The notes under the pieces: generated by a model
Database searches by the model: none
The model's input: only the letters and a program-made list of their open reading frames with translations
Told to the model about the DNA's origin: nothing
Source of the DNA: Biscogniauxia marginata
Lineage: Eukaryota; Ascomycota; Sordariomycetes; Xylariales; Xylariaceae
Reading direction: 5' to 3'
Length of the DNA stretch: 64,000 nt
Assembly: GCA_022695795.1 (NCBI GenBank)
Contig: MU404069.1
Span: 62,001-126,000 of the forward strand
Translations under genes and position numbers: made by a program
In this document: positions 22,861 through 32,758 of the stretch, piece after piece
How positions within the stretch are numbered: position 1 is the stretch's first letter
Layout: each line of letters starts with the position of its first letter

Positions 22861-23402
22861 TGTGTATGAGCGTCCTCACGAGTTTATGTGTGGTCGCCAA
22901 CTCATAAGATGCAAGAAATGTGTCTTAGATTCATGCGGATGTTAATGGGACAGGGGCTTTAAGTGGAGACACGTCGTTAGAATTCCAGCTGAAGTCCAGG
23001 CACTGCGGCTGGTCGCTGTAGGTGCATTACCGCGCTGCAGTTAGCCTAACTAGTGTAAGAACTAGACCCCTGTAATAATCCGACTTGACGTTATTCTGCA
23101 GGTACTACCTAATCCGTACTAATCATCAGATTCATAATGAAACCCCAACAGTGACATCTCCCTTCATTAATTCATCCAACCTTAGGTAGGTACATACCTC
23201 AGGTACACATGTATTTAAATTAATTAGAGAGTATGGATTGAGTTGCAATTTTTCGGAGTTGTTTATCAATTGCGTTTATTGATTACCACCATCTTCTTCA
23301 TTCAGGGGTTCTCTATACATCTCGGATGAAAAGCTAAGGTAAGTCAAGCTGACTCCAGGTTAGAGGACGTTAACTCAGGTATGAGAATGTACATTATTAA
23401 AT
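22861..23402. other. Intergenic, PI-PLC promoter and SET-gene 3' flank
   Basis: A 540-nt AT-rich stretch with a TTAGGTAGGTACATACCTCAGG tract near 23180-23205. No gene or RNA seen. Confidence 0.5.
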
Positions 23403-24713
23403 CTAGATGATTTGTTTATAGGGTTTCAAATTCCAAGACCAATGACCCGTGGGATTGTCCAATAATTCTTGCATGGCTCGTACATCCGGGGCATCGGGGC
23501 CATTTTCAAGCCTGCCCGCCTCAACAGCCAGCTTTGCGTACTTCTGTGCTAGCTGCGCCTGGCCAAAGAGGTTGTAGTTGAGCGCGGCAATCGTGTATGC
23601 GCCCGCCATCTTGAAGTCTAGGTGTTCCTCTTCGTACAGAGCTATGAGTTTCTCGATCAATGCCGGCGAAGCTTCTTGGCTGCTGAAGTCGGCTAGTTCA
23701 CCCTCGATCCGCTGGATCAAGAGAAGCCGGGCATCCGAAGCAGCCACCTCCTTATGAGATGAGCTACACAACGGGCAGATACATGTGAACCCGAGAGTTT
23801 GCTGCGCTCGCTCCTGGCGCGCTGATCGGAGTTGAAAGGGATCTAAGTATGAGACAGTGAGCTCTTCCCCGGGCTCAATATCCCTAATGGCGTGGGCATG
23901 ATACGTGAGGGTTTGGTCGATGTAAAACGCTAGACTGTTCAATGTTAATTTACACCTCTAGCTTACGAGCTTGCAAGATATAGCTTACTTTGGCCTGCAA
24001 TCATGGTTGAACAGCGAGGCATCTGGGAAGTTGCCATAATGGAAATGCTCACCGACATTCATCTGATACGAATTTGTGAATAAGATGTCAATGGTTTTAT
24101 GTCCACCCATCTGCCCAGATTGAGCCAGGTAGCTGGCTTTTCTCGCCTCGGGTAGGCTATCTACTGCTGCGTCTATTAGTTCATAGAGGTCTTCCAAATC
24201 CAGTCCGCCTAGTACAGCTTGGTGAACAAGTAATGCAGGCTTTGCGACTTTAATGAGCTCCCCTCGGCGGATAGTGTCGTTGGCTATTAGGCCATCTCCT
24301 TTGCCTTGGGTTTTTATGACGCGATATTTCGGCTTCCCGGCTTTGAAATATGTCGTTGGACTCTGGGATTGCACGATGTGCTGGTGAGCTTGTGGATTCG
24401 TCACGACAGCTATCCCCCGGCCAAAGAAGCCGTCATTGGAGTAGACGCAGAATTGGTCAACGCAATCATGTGCTGCTGTCCATCTATCTGCATTTGGACC
24501 ATCATCTTCTACCGAGATTTGGGCAGGCTGAGTTGGATTCTGCTTAGCAGTCTCACTAAGTAGCCTAAGCCCGTCGGACGGGGAGCATAAGTGATGCTCA
24601 GGGTGAGGTAAAAGAGAACTCCATGGGCATATTTCTTCGCCGAGTGGTATTTGTATGGAGTTCCCTGCCGCTATCGTAGTGATAGATAGGAAGAAGCCCT
24701 GTCGTGCTCTCAT
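23403..24713 (-). CDS. SET-domain protein with secretion-type N-terminus
   Basis: Two exons, 24713..23989 and 23934..23403, separated by a 54-nt intron; the junction restores the SET core NHDCRPNLAFYI; 418 aa. SET features in order: GKGDGLIANDTIRRGELI (SAM-binding GxG region), FPDASLFNHDCRPN (the NHxCxPN motif), EPGEELTVSYLD, and the Cys-rich post-SET CICPLC. About 90 helical residues (TPR-like: YTIAALNYNLFGQAQLAQKYAKLAVEAGR) follow. There is no MYND finger. The N-terminus (MRARQGFFLSITTIAAG) looks like a weak signal peptide, followed by CPWSSLLPHPEHHLC and a second cysteine-bearing stretch (CVDQFCVY). I know this layout from other fungal SET proteins of unknown target. Whether it methylates histones is not established; an upstream exon cannot be excluded. 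Confidence 0.82.
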
Positions 24714-25400
24714 ATCGCGTGAGCGGCTAGGTGCCTGTGAAAATTAAAATATGCCAAGAATGAGCGATATGAGTGATTCTAAACTTGATCATGATGCGAG
24801 TGCTATGTGAAAAATCAAATATCAGACCCGTCGTCTTAATGGACCCGTCGGTCAGCTGTATGCTGTTGATCCTCTAACCCGGCGGTGCCCGGCAAACCTT
24901 TCACAAAACTGATGCTGATCTGCGCATCGGCAACATTTTGTGTTTCATGTTTCTGGGCTTTGGAGGCCAATGAGTTTACAGCAAGACAAATTGTTTTAAA
25001 TGCCTACAAATACATATTAATAATATGCCAGGCTAGGTAGCCGGGCCATGGCGTGGATGATCTGATAACTAAATATGTATTTAACCTTTTACGCAGAATA
25101 GCGAAGTACCTCATGTAAATTTTAGAGTAACCTTAGATTGAGTTAGTGACGAGCTGCTGACGAAGTCCCGCTGGGCTGGCCCCGGCCCAGCTATAATTCA
25201 TTAGTTCAATTCAGGTTCGATAGGTATGAATTGCTGACTGTGATTGGTCCGCCTTAGGTACCTACTTAACCTACCTCCCTATGGAATGGAAGGTTCTTAT
25301 AGAGAACAAAGTGGGGCCCCTGATGTAGCTTGCATCCTTTTTGTATCGTCATGAAAAACGAAATGAATGAAAACTACACAAGAGCGTGGTGATCGGAGCC
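24714..25400. other. Divergent promoter, SET gene / mitochondrial protein
   Basis: A 690-nt region between two divergent starts, AT-rich, with a CCTTAGGTACCTACTTAACCTACCT tract near 25252-25277. No gene seen. Confidence 0.5.
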
Positions 25401-27029
25401 ATGCGTCCTCGCCTATTCAATCGCTATTTTCTAGCGAACTTTTATGGTCTCCATGTGAGACAATTCGGATCCCAGTCTCTTGTCTCTGGAAGATTGAGTC
25501 TTGAGGTATCATCGTCCACTCCTAAAGTAAGCTGTATCCGAACATCCCCCTCTAGACACTTGCTAACCGACAAAGAGAAAAGTCGTAGATGAACTCGCCA
25601 GGCATGTTGAGAAAAGACCAATAAGTCTTCGTTCAAGTGACGTGAATAGAAGAAGCTATGGCGCTACCGTTTTGGCGTCTCGCGATTTTACGACCTGGCT
25701 AAATGACGAGAGCTTCATGTTTAACATGCTCGAAACCCTATTCAAGCCGGTGAACAACGGCCAGGGCGATCTTCAACACCTAGATATCTTGTCTGGGGTC
25801 GTAGATGGAATTGGCACCAAGAACTTGTCCAGTGAACCTCGGACTGGCTTCTCGATTCTGTACGGCTTGACGGGGGACATCCTCCCAAATCTATGGGATA
25901 GCGAGAGTGTTGACTCTAGTAGCGAATCCAGGGCTGCATCTGTTTCGTTCATAACAAATCCACTAGCAGGAGATACAAAGCCGCTTGAAATCACATTGCC
26001 ACTTGCAAATACTGTCTTCCAGGATGGAAGGCAGTCAACCCTAAGTGCATCAAGGTGGGAAAACAGATCTCAGGGACCAATGTCATTGAAAACGACGTGT
26101 CACAAATCAAACCAGAGAATATTCACATACGGAGATTGTGCGAACCAAACATCCTCACATATCCCGTTACTGCCTGTGACTCCTCCCCGAAAAGTTGTTG
26201 CTAGTTTAGGGAATATCGTGAGTCAAGTCGAGGTTGGTGGCTCTACAACCCCAGCATCAAGGGAACTTGAAACTCTCATACCCAAGATATTAGATATCAG
26301 ATCTAAAAACCGAGCAGCCGCTTCCTCTGGCCCGTTTGGAGTATGGTGTTGGGTCATACCGGCCCATGTCGTCGAAGCCAAGAAGCTTCTTGACCTCAAG
26401 GTTTTTCGCGTTGAATCATCGCAGTCGGAAGCAGAACTAGCTCTCGAATCGATAAAGCTCTTTTCTGGATTACTGTCTTCTGGTTGTCGTCTACATAAGA
26501 TCCGTAAGCATTACCCCCATCTCAGTCTACCAAAGCTAATAGGATATCAGTCAGCGGCGGCGGTGGGTGGGGTCTCAAGCAGGGTCTGCTATCGCTCGAT
26601 CCCGAGACACATTATTCCCTACCTGGGCAAGACGATGATGTAGAAATGTTCATCAAGTCATTCCAAGAGCGAAATAATGCCAACTCCTCCGGAGGTCTTG
26701 CAACACCAGGGTCTTATCTTATGTTCTGTATCGAACCACAGTGGACGGACAAAGATGTGGTATCCAGCCAAGCAGCAGGTCCAACACAAACATTGTCACT
26801 AGGAGTTGCTCCTCATAGCGACCTAGCACCCAATTACGATGCGAACACTGGCGAAGTTGATGTAGTTGAAGGCTATTTTGGTGCGACTTCGGCAACCGGG
26901 CTATTCTTGAGGAATGTTCCGGAACTGCCGGATATCAACACGAAGGACGAACCAGCCAAATCATGGCAGTCATTTACCACCAAAGTCGATGTTCCAAGGG
27001 CTTGCTTTGTAACAGGTGGTATAAGGTAG
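25401..27029 (+). CDS. Probable mitochondrial protein with GGGGWG motif, unknown function
   Basis: I recognise this as a fungal-type conserved protein but cannot name its family. Exons 25401..25526, 25576..26503 and 26551..27029; 510 aa with matching phases. Both introns (49 and 47 nt) have GTAAGC donors and the second a GCTAAT branch point. The N-terminus (MRPRLFNRYFLANFYGLHVRQFGSQSL) is Arg-rich, free of acidic residues and amphipathic, as expected of a mitochondrial presequence. A middle region has WLNDESFMFNMLETLF and a tract ending GPFGVWCWVIPAHVVE. The second splice junction creates ILSGGGGWGLKQGLLSLDPE, which looks like a ligand or catalytic loop. No transmembrane helix is obvious. Without splicing the frame breaks at 26643, so the intron assignment matters; it is supported by the motif it restores. 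Confidence 0.7.
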
Positions 27030-27079
27030 GCAAGGACAGGGGAGGACTACCGGAAGGGGGAAGGGGGATTCCCATACCT

Positions 27080-27132
27080 ACATAGGTATGTATGTATGTA
27101 TGTAGGTAGGTAGGTAGGTAGGTATGTATGTA
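27080..27132. repeat. (TATG)n/(TAGG)n microsatellite
   Basis: Runs of TATG pass into TAGG and back to TATG over about 50 nt. It is the longest uninterrupted example here of the CCTA/TAGG tracts found in most intergenic regions of the window. Confidence 0.9.
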
Positions 27133-27272
27133 CTGTGAAAGATCAACTGCATATATAAGGCGGTGAGGGTGTAAGATGCATCACACCGAGACAATGCGAA
27201 CAATCACAATGAATTACGATCGATTTGTATTGTAATCCAGGTGTTCTTGATCAAATGAGACCAGTCGATCTC

Positions 27273-27300
27273 ATGAAGTTGATGAAGTTGATGAAGTTGA
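27273..27300. repeat. 9-bp tandem repeat (ATGAAGTTG x3)
   Basis: Three perfect head-to-tail copies of ATGAAGTTG in non-coding DNA between two plus-strand genes. No frame continues through it. Confidence 0.85.
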
Positions 27301-27577
27301 CTAGGTACACAACACCTGATATGTACCTAGGTACCTAAGAGTTAACAAGACTGCGGTCTGGAGACTTATCTGAGACCCCGCACAGTGTGGAAAGTGACAA
27401 GGTACATACGGTGCGAGCTCGCCTTTGGACCAACGTCAGTCAGCCTCCACGTTCCCACTTGCACCTTCAACCTTTCCTACAAAACCCAGCCGCGTTTGCT
27501 TCCTGCAAACCTCGACCTCAGCATTTCTAACCATTGTCACATCACGACTGCCAAAAAGAAAAGAAACCAAGAGAAAA

Positions 27578-29045
27578 ATGGACCGCAGTCTCGACGAAAT
27601 CGTTGCCGAGTCCCAGGTGCGTCGCATTCATTCTCAATACACGCTCAGTCCAATTTCAAGTGCCGGCGGCCGAGGCTAACACCGGGTTCGCAGCAAAAGA
27701 AGCGAGGCAGCCGACCTCGACGAGGAACTCCGCGGGAGCGAGACTCCTACCCCCGCGACGGCGTAAGAAAGGTACGGCACTGCGAGCACCCTGCAGCAGG
27801 TACATGCAGAGACATCAATTGGCTAACGGTGGCATCGTGCAGGTGGATTCTTCCTTTCCCTTCTAGACACGCACCTTCACCTGTCTACCTCGAATCCCCG
27901 GTCGCGAAGCTATCGACACGCGCGTGATGCCTGCGGACTGCGATCGGTGATGGTATATGCATGATGTAACAACAGCTAACTAGCGCTCGCGTTCTCCGAG
28001 ACAGTCAAACAGAGATGATTCCAGAGGCGTGGATTCGTAGGTCGATCCCGAGCCCACCCCCGATCCTGGAGCTACGCGTGTTAACGTGTGCATAGGGACT
28101 GGGTCCATGATAAGTTCGAGGACACCGGCTGTAAGCTCTTGAGGAGTCCTGGTGCATTGCCTATGCAGCCACTAATACTTCGGCAGCTCACAATCGCCCA
28201 CGCAACCCGAGAAGACGACGTTCGCCCGAGCCCTACCAGTTAGTCTATCCCCGAGCCTGCCGCGCAATATCTTTGCTGACCGTACTCGACAGAGAATCTC
28301 GTGGCACCAAGGTCAAGGTCGAAAACTTGCATTGGGACCTGTCGCAGGACGACCTAGAAGTAAGTCTACCACTACCCCCTCACAAGAGGACACGAGTTAA
28401 TCGGATGGCAGGGGCTATTCAGCAGGATTGGTTCCATTCTAAAGGTTGAGCTTCTATATGACCGTGCTGGACGCTCAGAAGGCGTCGCATTTGTCACATA
28501 TGAACGCCGCGAAGATGCCACACAGGCAATCCGCGAATTCGATGGTGCCAATGCAAAGGGTAGGTGCTCAATTTCTATATCTCTACATCTCCCCCAGGCG
28601 ATGGGCAAAATTAATTCCATTTCTAGGCCAACCAATCCGCTTGACCATCATGGCTTCAGCTCCCCGACGCAACCCGTTCGACACGGCATACATGCCTGGC
28701 AGACCGCTTGCAGATCGTATTACTCGACCGCGTTCGCTGTCACCCAATGATAGGGGTATTGATCGTTACGTACCAGGGGGTGGCGGAAGTCGATCCCGCA
28801 GTCCTATGCCCCGTCGGCGAGGCGGAAGGCGACCTGGGGTGCGACGCGAAGGAGGAGGAGGAGCGCAGAGTGACCGAGGGCCGACTGGACGCGATGGGCG
28901 GCGGCCTAAGAAGACACAAGAAGAGCTTGACGCCGAAATGGATGATTACTTCGGCCCTAGTGGAAGCACTGAAGCTGCTCCCGCGACGGAGGCTACTGGC
29001 ACTGTCAACGGCCAGACGGGAGACGATGTCGACATGATCGAATGA
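27578..29045 (+). CDS. mRNA export adaptor Aly/REF (Yra1/Mlo3-type, THO complex subunit 4)
   Basis: TREX-complex RNA-binding adaptor that links mRNA to the export receptor, in the nucleus. Eight exons: 27578..27616, 27694..27771, 28005..28036, 28096..28130, 28187..28238, 28293..28359, 28412..28559, 28627..29045; 289 aa, all phases consistent. Order: an N-terminal UAP56/Sub2-binding motif (MDRSLDEIVAES), an Arg-rich segment (QKKRGSRPRRGTPRERD), a linker rebuilt by splicing (DSDWVHDKFEDTG), one RRM at about residues 84-160 (VKVENLHWDLSQDDL as RNP2, EGVAFVTYERRED as RNP1), an RGG/RS-rich region, and the C-terminal motif KKTQEELDAEMDDYFG. This is the most intron-dense gene in the window, and intron 2 is 233 nt. 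YRA1 of budding yeast is autoregulated through its intron; whether that holds here is unknown. Confidence 0.93.
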
Positions 29046-29362
29046 TCTTGGTTACGGTTCTAGAATGAAAACCCCTTTGAGAAGCTGGTGTGCGCACCAA
29101 CCTCTACAGCTTTAGGCTCAGTACGAACAGATACCTCTTTCAAGGCACGACTGTAAATTACATATCCGTGATTCCATACCCCTTCTTTTTGTCTATCCTT
29201 TTCCTATGCTATGCAAGATTTTGATTTCCTTGAACGCCATACTTGCTCCGAAAACCTGTGACCCTTTAAACCTCTTCGAAGGTGTGAAACACCCAAAACA
29301 AATCAACCCCGTCCATATCACCCTACTGATTTCATTTGGCGGAAAGGGATGCGGTTTCGACC
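29046..29362. other. Short convergent intergenic region
   Basis: 317 nt between the stop codons of Aly/REF (plus) and the proline-rich gene (minus). Likely overlapping 3' UTRs; no other feature seen. Confidence 0.5.
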
Positions 29363-30811
29363 TCAAAATAAAGTCAACGTCAGATCCCCCTTCAGGCTCG
29401 CCTTCAACTCGACCTCAACTTCGAGATTCAGGTCGAGCTTCACCGTCAAGCCACTCTTGGTATCGCTACTGCTACTAACACCAACACCGCCAACAACACC
29501 ACCAACCACGCCAACACCACCGACAACACTAGCGCTACCATCGGTCTTGCCCCTAGCCCTACGTTTACGCGTGCTCGTCATAGTATTATTACTATTACTA
29601 CCACCCGCCTCGGACGAGAGTACTAATGACGACGAGGACGGGTCGTCGTCGTTGTCGTCGTTGTCGTTGATGACGTATCCGCTCGAGACCGAGCCGGATG
29701 ACGGACCGCTGAAGATGCTACCCCCGCTGCCGCCGCTGGCTAGGGTGCTGGCCGCTGAGGAGATGGAGAGTGCGGATGAGGGGGTCGTCTGGCGCCGGCG
29801 GGAACGGCCTCCCCTGCGGCGGCGACCTCGGAGGGGGGAGGGCGATGTTGGTGCTGGTGGAGGGGCTGGGGCTGGGGCTGGTGAAGATGAAGATGCGGGA
29901 GAAGGTGAAGTTAAGACCGAGGGCGCCGCCGCTTGTCGGGTCGAGGTTGGGGGGACGGCTGGTGGTGGTGGTGGTTGTGGTTGGCTGGACGTGATAAGAG
30001 GCGTGGGAGGAGGGGGCATTGGCTTTTGCTGTTCTCCTTGTCGTTGTGCTTCTTCTTCTGCTCCCAGTACTGTTCCTCCCTCTCCCTCTTCCTCTTCCGG
30101 TGCTGCTTCTCCCGGTGATGGCACAATCGGGGTTGCAGCTCTCACCGTATCGTGACGCTGCTGATCCGGCGATTGCACGCCACTGTCTTCATCCACGCTA
30201 TGTGGCGATGGCGATGGCGATGGCGCCGGTGGCGTTTCGAGAAGCACCGGTACTTCTACTGGCGGTGGAGTCCCGGTTGGAGAAGTCCTGGGTTCAATTC
30301 CCTTTCCCTTCTCCTCTTCCTCGCTCATTGCCGGTGGTGATGGGGCCGGGACTGTGTCTAGATCCGTCGGGGGTTCAGGCTTAAGCTCGGGATTATCCCA
30401 TTCGCCTAAGTGGTCCCCGTCGTTATTATCGTGATTTTCATCGTTGTTCTCCGGGACATTCCAATCGGCGGCCTCGCCCGCATCGTCGACTTGGATGAAC
30501 GAGGTCCGGTGCAAGGGCAGCGATGCGTCCACGGCTACCGGCGACCAGATGTACTGGTCCTGCCACATGGGCCGTATCGAGTTGTACGCATCGGGCTGGA
30601 GCCATACCACGGCCGATTTCCTCTTGGAGCTGTTAGGGTCATCGGGGTTATCGCCGGTGTCCTCGCCATGAGAATTGTCCTCGCCGTTGTCGCCGCCGGC
30701 AGTACCGTCGTCAGCATCTGCTCCGTCATTGGCTTCGCTTTTGCTGGTGCTGGCCCAGCTATCATTGTCCAATGGCGCTGGTTTAGGCCTTCTGGAAGAT
30801 ATATTTTCCAT
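29363..30811 (-). CDS. Proline/serine-rich disordered protein with conserved-looking C-terminal amphipathic tail
   Basis: I do not recognise a named family. Single open frame, 482 aa, ATG at 30811. An acidic Asn/Asp-rich start (residues 1-60) is followed by the only ordered-looking block (about 64-110: KSAVVWLQPDAYNSIRPMW, QDQYIWSPVAVDASLPLHR). Next come long Pro/Glu/Ser runs, a basic patch (RGRRRRGGRSRRRQ) that could be a nuclear localisation signal, a Gly/Val run, and a final segment of alternating hydrophobic and charged residues (LTVKLDLNLEVEVELKAS, then LKGDLTLTLF). That tail has the pattern of an amphipathic beta strand pair, and I have seen similar tails in other fungal orphan proteins. 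The G/C-rich plus strand also has a long open frame, which I treat as a shadow. Confidence 0.6.
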   Translation of the reverse strand: MENISSRRPKPAPLDNDSWASTSKSEANDGADADDGTAGGDNGEDNSHGEDTGDNPDDPNSSKRKSAVVWLQPDAYNSIRPMWQDQYIWSPVAVDASLPLHRTSFIQVDDAGEAADWNVPENNDENHDNNDGDHLGEWDNPELKPEPPTDLDTVPAPSPPAMSEEEEKGKGIEPRTSPTGTPPPVEVPVLLETPPAPSPSPSPHSVDEDSGVQSPDQQRHDTVRAATPIVPSPGEAAPEEEEGEGGTVLGAEEEAQRQGEQQKPMPPPPTPLITSSQPQPPPPPAVPPTSTRQAAAPSVLTSPSPASSSSPAPAPAPPPAPTSPSPLRGRRRRGGRSRRRQTTPSSALSISSAASTLASGGSGGSIFSGPSSGSVSSGYVINDNDDNDDDPSSSSLVLSSEAGGSNSNNTMTSTRKRRARGKTDGSASVVGGVGVVGGVVGGVGVSSSSDTKSGLTVKLDLNLEVEVELKASLKGDLTLTLF

Positions 30812-31700
30812 GGGCTTTTATAGCGGCGAGGTGGGACTAGACATTCTAGAATAACACAGAATGCAGAGGGCCCGGATTAAGATCGTAGGTATAAGCTGGG
30901 ATTAATAACTGGGCAGCTTCTTCTTGTTATTGTACAGGTTGACAGGTAAGTGAGTATAGGAAGCGAATACCTATGTAGACATTGAGCAACCAGGAAATAT
31001 GTACGATGATGTATGTATATCTGTGCAAAAACAACATGAAACGAATGCCACGAGATAAAATACCAAGGCCTTGAATAGCCCTCGCGGGCCTCCCGACGCT
31101 ATCTTTCGCGATCGGCTCTCCTGCGGCTACGGTTGCAGCGCGGTGGGAACCGGATCGCCATCATGCATGTAGGGTTCCAAGTAATGAGCGCCGGGCGGCG
31201 GTAGGTTGATCTCATCGCCTTGTCCCGACCTCCGCCATGCGAACGATTGGGGAAGTCTGATTGACAGCGCAGGGGTCCAACCCGGATTTTGGAAACGGCG
31301 CACCCTCCTCCATCCCTCCCTCCGTGAAACGAGACAAGCGGCGAAGACGTGATGTTGTACTTGGTGCTGATCATCTCGTGTTCTGTACGGGTACCCATTT
31401 TTGATGTTTGGATCACATACTTGATTTGGTCTTTTTTTCTCTTTCTTATTTTCTTCTAGTGAGGCGGAGCGCTGTACGTTTTCATCGTAGCGAATCTTGG
31501 TGATGGAACACCACTAGGGAGTTAACTTGAGTTAGGAAGGAAGAACAAAAAACCCAGTTTTACCGGTTATTTTATACCTAGTCGGAATTTGAATGGCTTC
31601 GGTGCAAAGGCAAATGTGTTGCTCCTCGTAACTTCGTGATAATTTCTAAGCCCGCCTGCGGGAACACTCTGCGTACCAATCCGTATCGGGCACTATAGAT
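30812..31700. other. Intergenic region
   Basis: 890 nt between two minus-strand genes. A 105-codon minus frame at 31099-31416 has no recognisable domain and I leave it uncalled. No repeat or RNA seen. Confidence 0.5.
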
Positions 31701-32758
31701 CTAATCATTCTTCTTCCTCTTCGTCTGAAGGCCCTCCGCCATCGCGGTTGCCATGTCGTCGACGTCGAGGCCCCTCTTCCTGCGACCGATCTTCTCCTTC
31801 CCAAGCTCGGTGTCCTCCGCCACGGTGCGGTACACCTCCGCGACGCCGCGGAACGTGTCCGGCGAGAACCCGCCCTCTTCTTGGAACGTCAGCGCGATCT
31901 CCTCCATCTCGCGGACCCAGCGGTAGGCCTTGGGCGCCATGCTGACGACGCCGCGCTCGGCGGATGCCCAATGCGTCGGCAGCAACTCCTGCAGCTCACC
32001 CTTGAGCTCGTCGAGGACGCCGAGCCGGCGCGCCGTCGTGAAAGACTGTATCGCCAGGGCGACGAAGCCCTTGCTCAGCGAGGCGAAGCACATCTTCAGG
32101 CCGGACGCGGCGCCGACCTGAGGCCCGACGTGCCGTATCCGGAGGACGCTGGCGAGCTTCTCCCCGTACCCCGGGATGTCGGCGATCTGGTGGGGGCCGG
32201 ACGTCGGGATGCTGGGGACGGACCATTCGGATGAAGCAGAGGAAGCGCCGGTGGAAGAAGAAGAAGAGGCAGGGGACGCGGGCTTCGGCGGAAGCCCGAT
32301 TATAGCCCCGTCGACGAAGCGCACGGGCGCCCGCGACTTCTCGAACGCCGAGGCGATGGACTTGGCCGTCGAGGGCGCCACGGCATTCAAGTCGGTAAAG
32401 TAGAGGGGCTCGCTCCGCCGAAAGGGCCCCGTGAGCGCATCTATAATGCGCTGGGCGGTAGCTTCTGCGTCGCGCGGGGGCACGACCGACAGGATGACGG
32501 AGCATGCCTGGGTCAGGTCCTCGTCCGACTTGAGGATTTCGACCTGGGCGCTCTTTGCCCTTTCGATGGTGTCATTGCTACACGCGCGGATTTAGCATCC
32601 CCTTCCCCCCCTTTGTAAGAATTAGTATGAAGTGTAGCTGACCTTCGACCTTTACAGTTCGTCGCGACAGAGAATCCGTTGGCGATCAGTAGCTTGGCTA
32701 TTCCCATGCCCATATCCCCGATGGAAATCACGCCAATCTTAGCTAATGAAGACGCCAT
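31701..32758 (-). CDS. 6-phosphogluconate dehydrogenase-like oxidoreductase with DUF1932 C-terminus
   Basis: Beta-hydroxyacid-dehydrogenase-like protein of 330 aa. Exons 32758..32643 and 32577..31701, with a 65-nt intron and phase-matched junction giving CKGRSNDTIERAKSAQVE. The N-terminal Rossmann fold begins KIGVISIGDMGMGIAKLL, with the expected GxGxxG replaced by GDMGMG; SVILSVVPP ends the cofactor-contacting strand. After about 110 residues, GYGEKLASVLRIRHVGPQVGAASGLKMCFASLSKG matches the DUF1932 (PF09130) helical domain, which includes the conserved lysine of the family. The C-terminus is basic (KIGRRKRGL and TKRKKND), unusual for a soluble dehydrogenase. An acidic/Ser-rich insert (ASPASSSSSTGASSASSE) sits between domains. 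The substrate is unknown; it is not the pentose-phosphate enzyme, which is encoded separately at 5911-7844. Confidence 0.85.

Larger units (their letters stand above)
27030..27577. other. Intergenic region with microsatellites, Aly/REF promoter
   Basis: Contains a TATG/TAGG tetranucleotide tract and a 9-bp tandem repeat (annotated separately), then the 5' leader of the Aly/REF gene, which is purine-rich (AAAAAGAAAAGAAACC) just before its ATG. Confidence 0.5.

Noticed and set aside
29349..30155. 268-codon plus frame opposite the proline-rich gene
   Set aside because: Antisense shadow of the low-complexity, GC-rich coding region; Leu/Pro-rich nonsense composition.
31099..31416. 105-codon minus frame between the proline-rich gene and the DUF1932 gene
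   Set aside because: No recognisable family, Arg-rich erratic composition, no splice partner.
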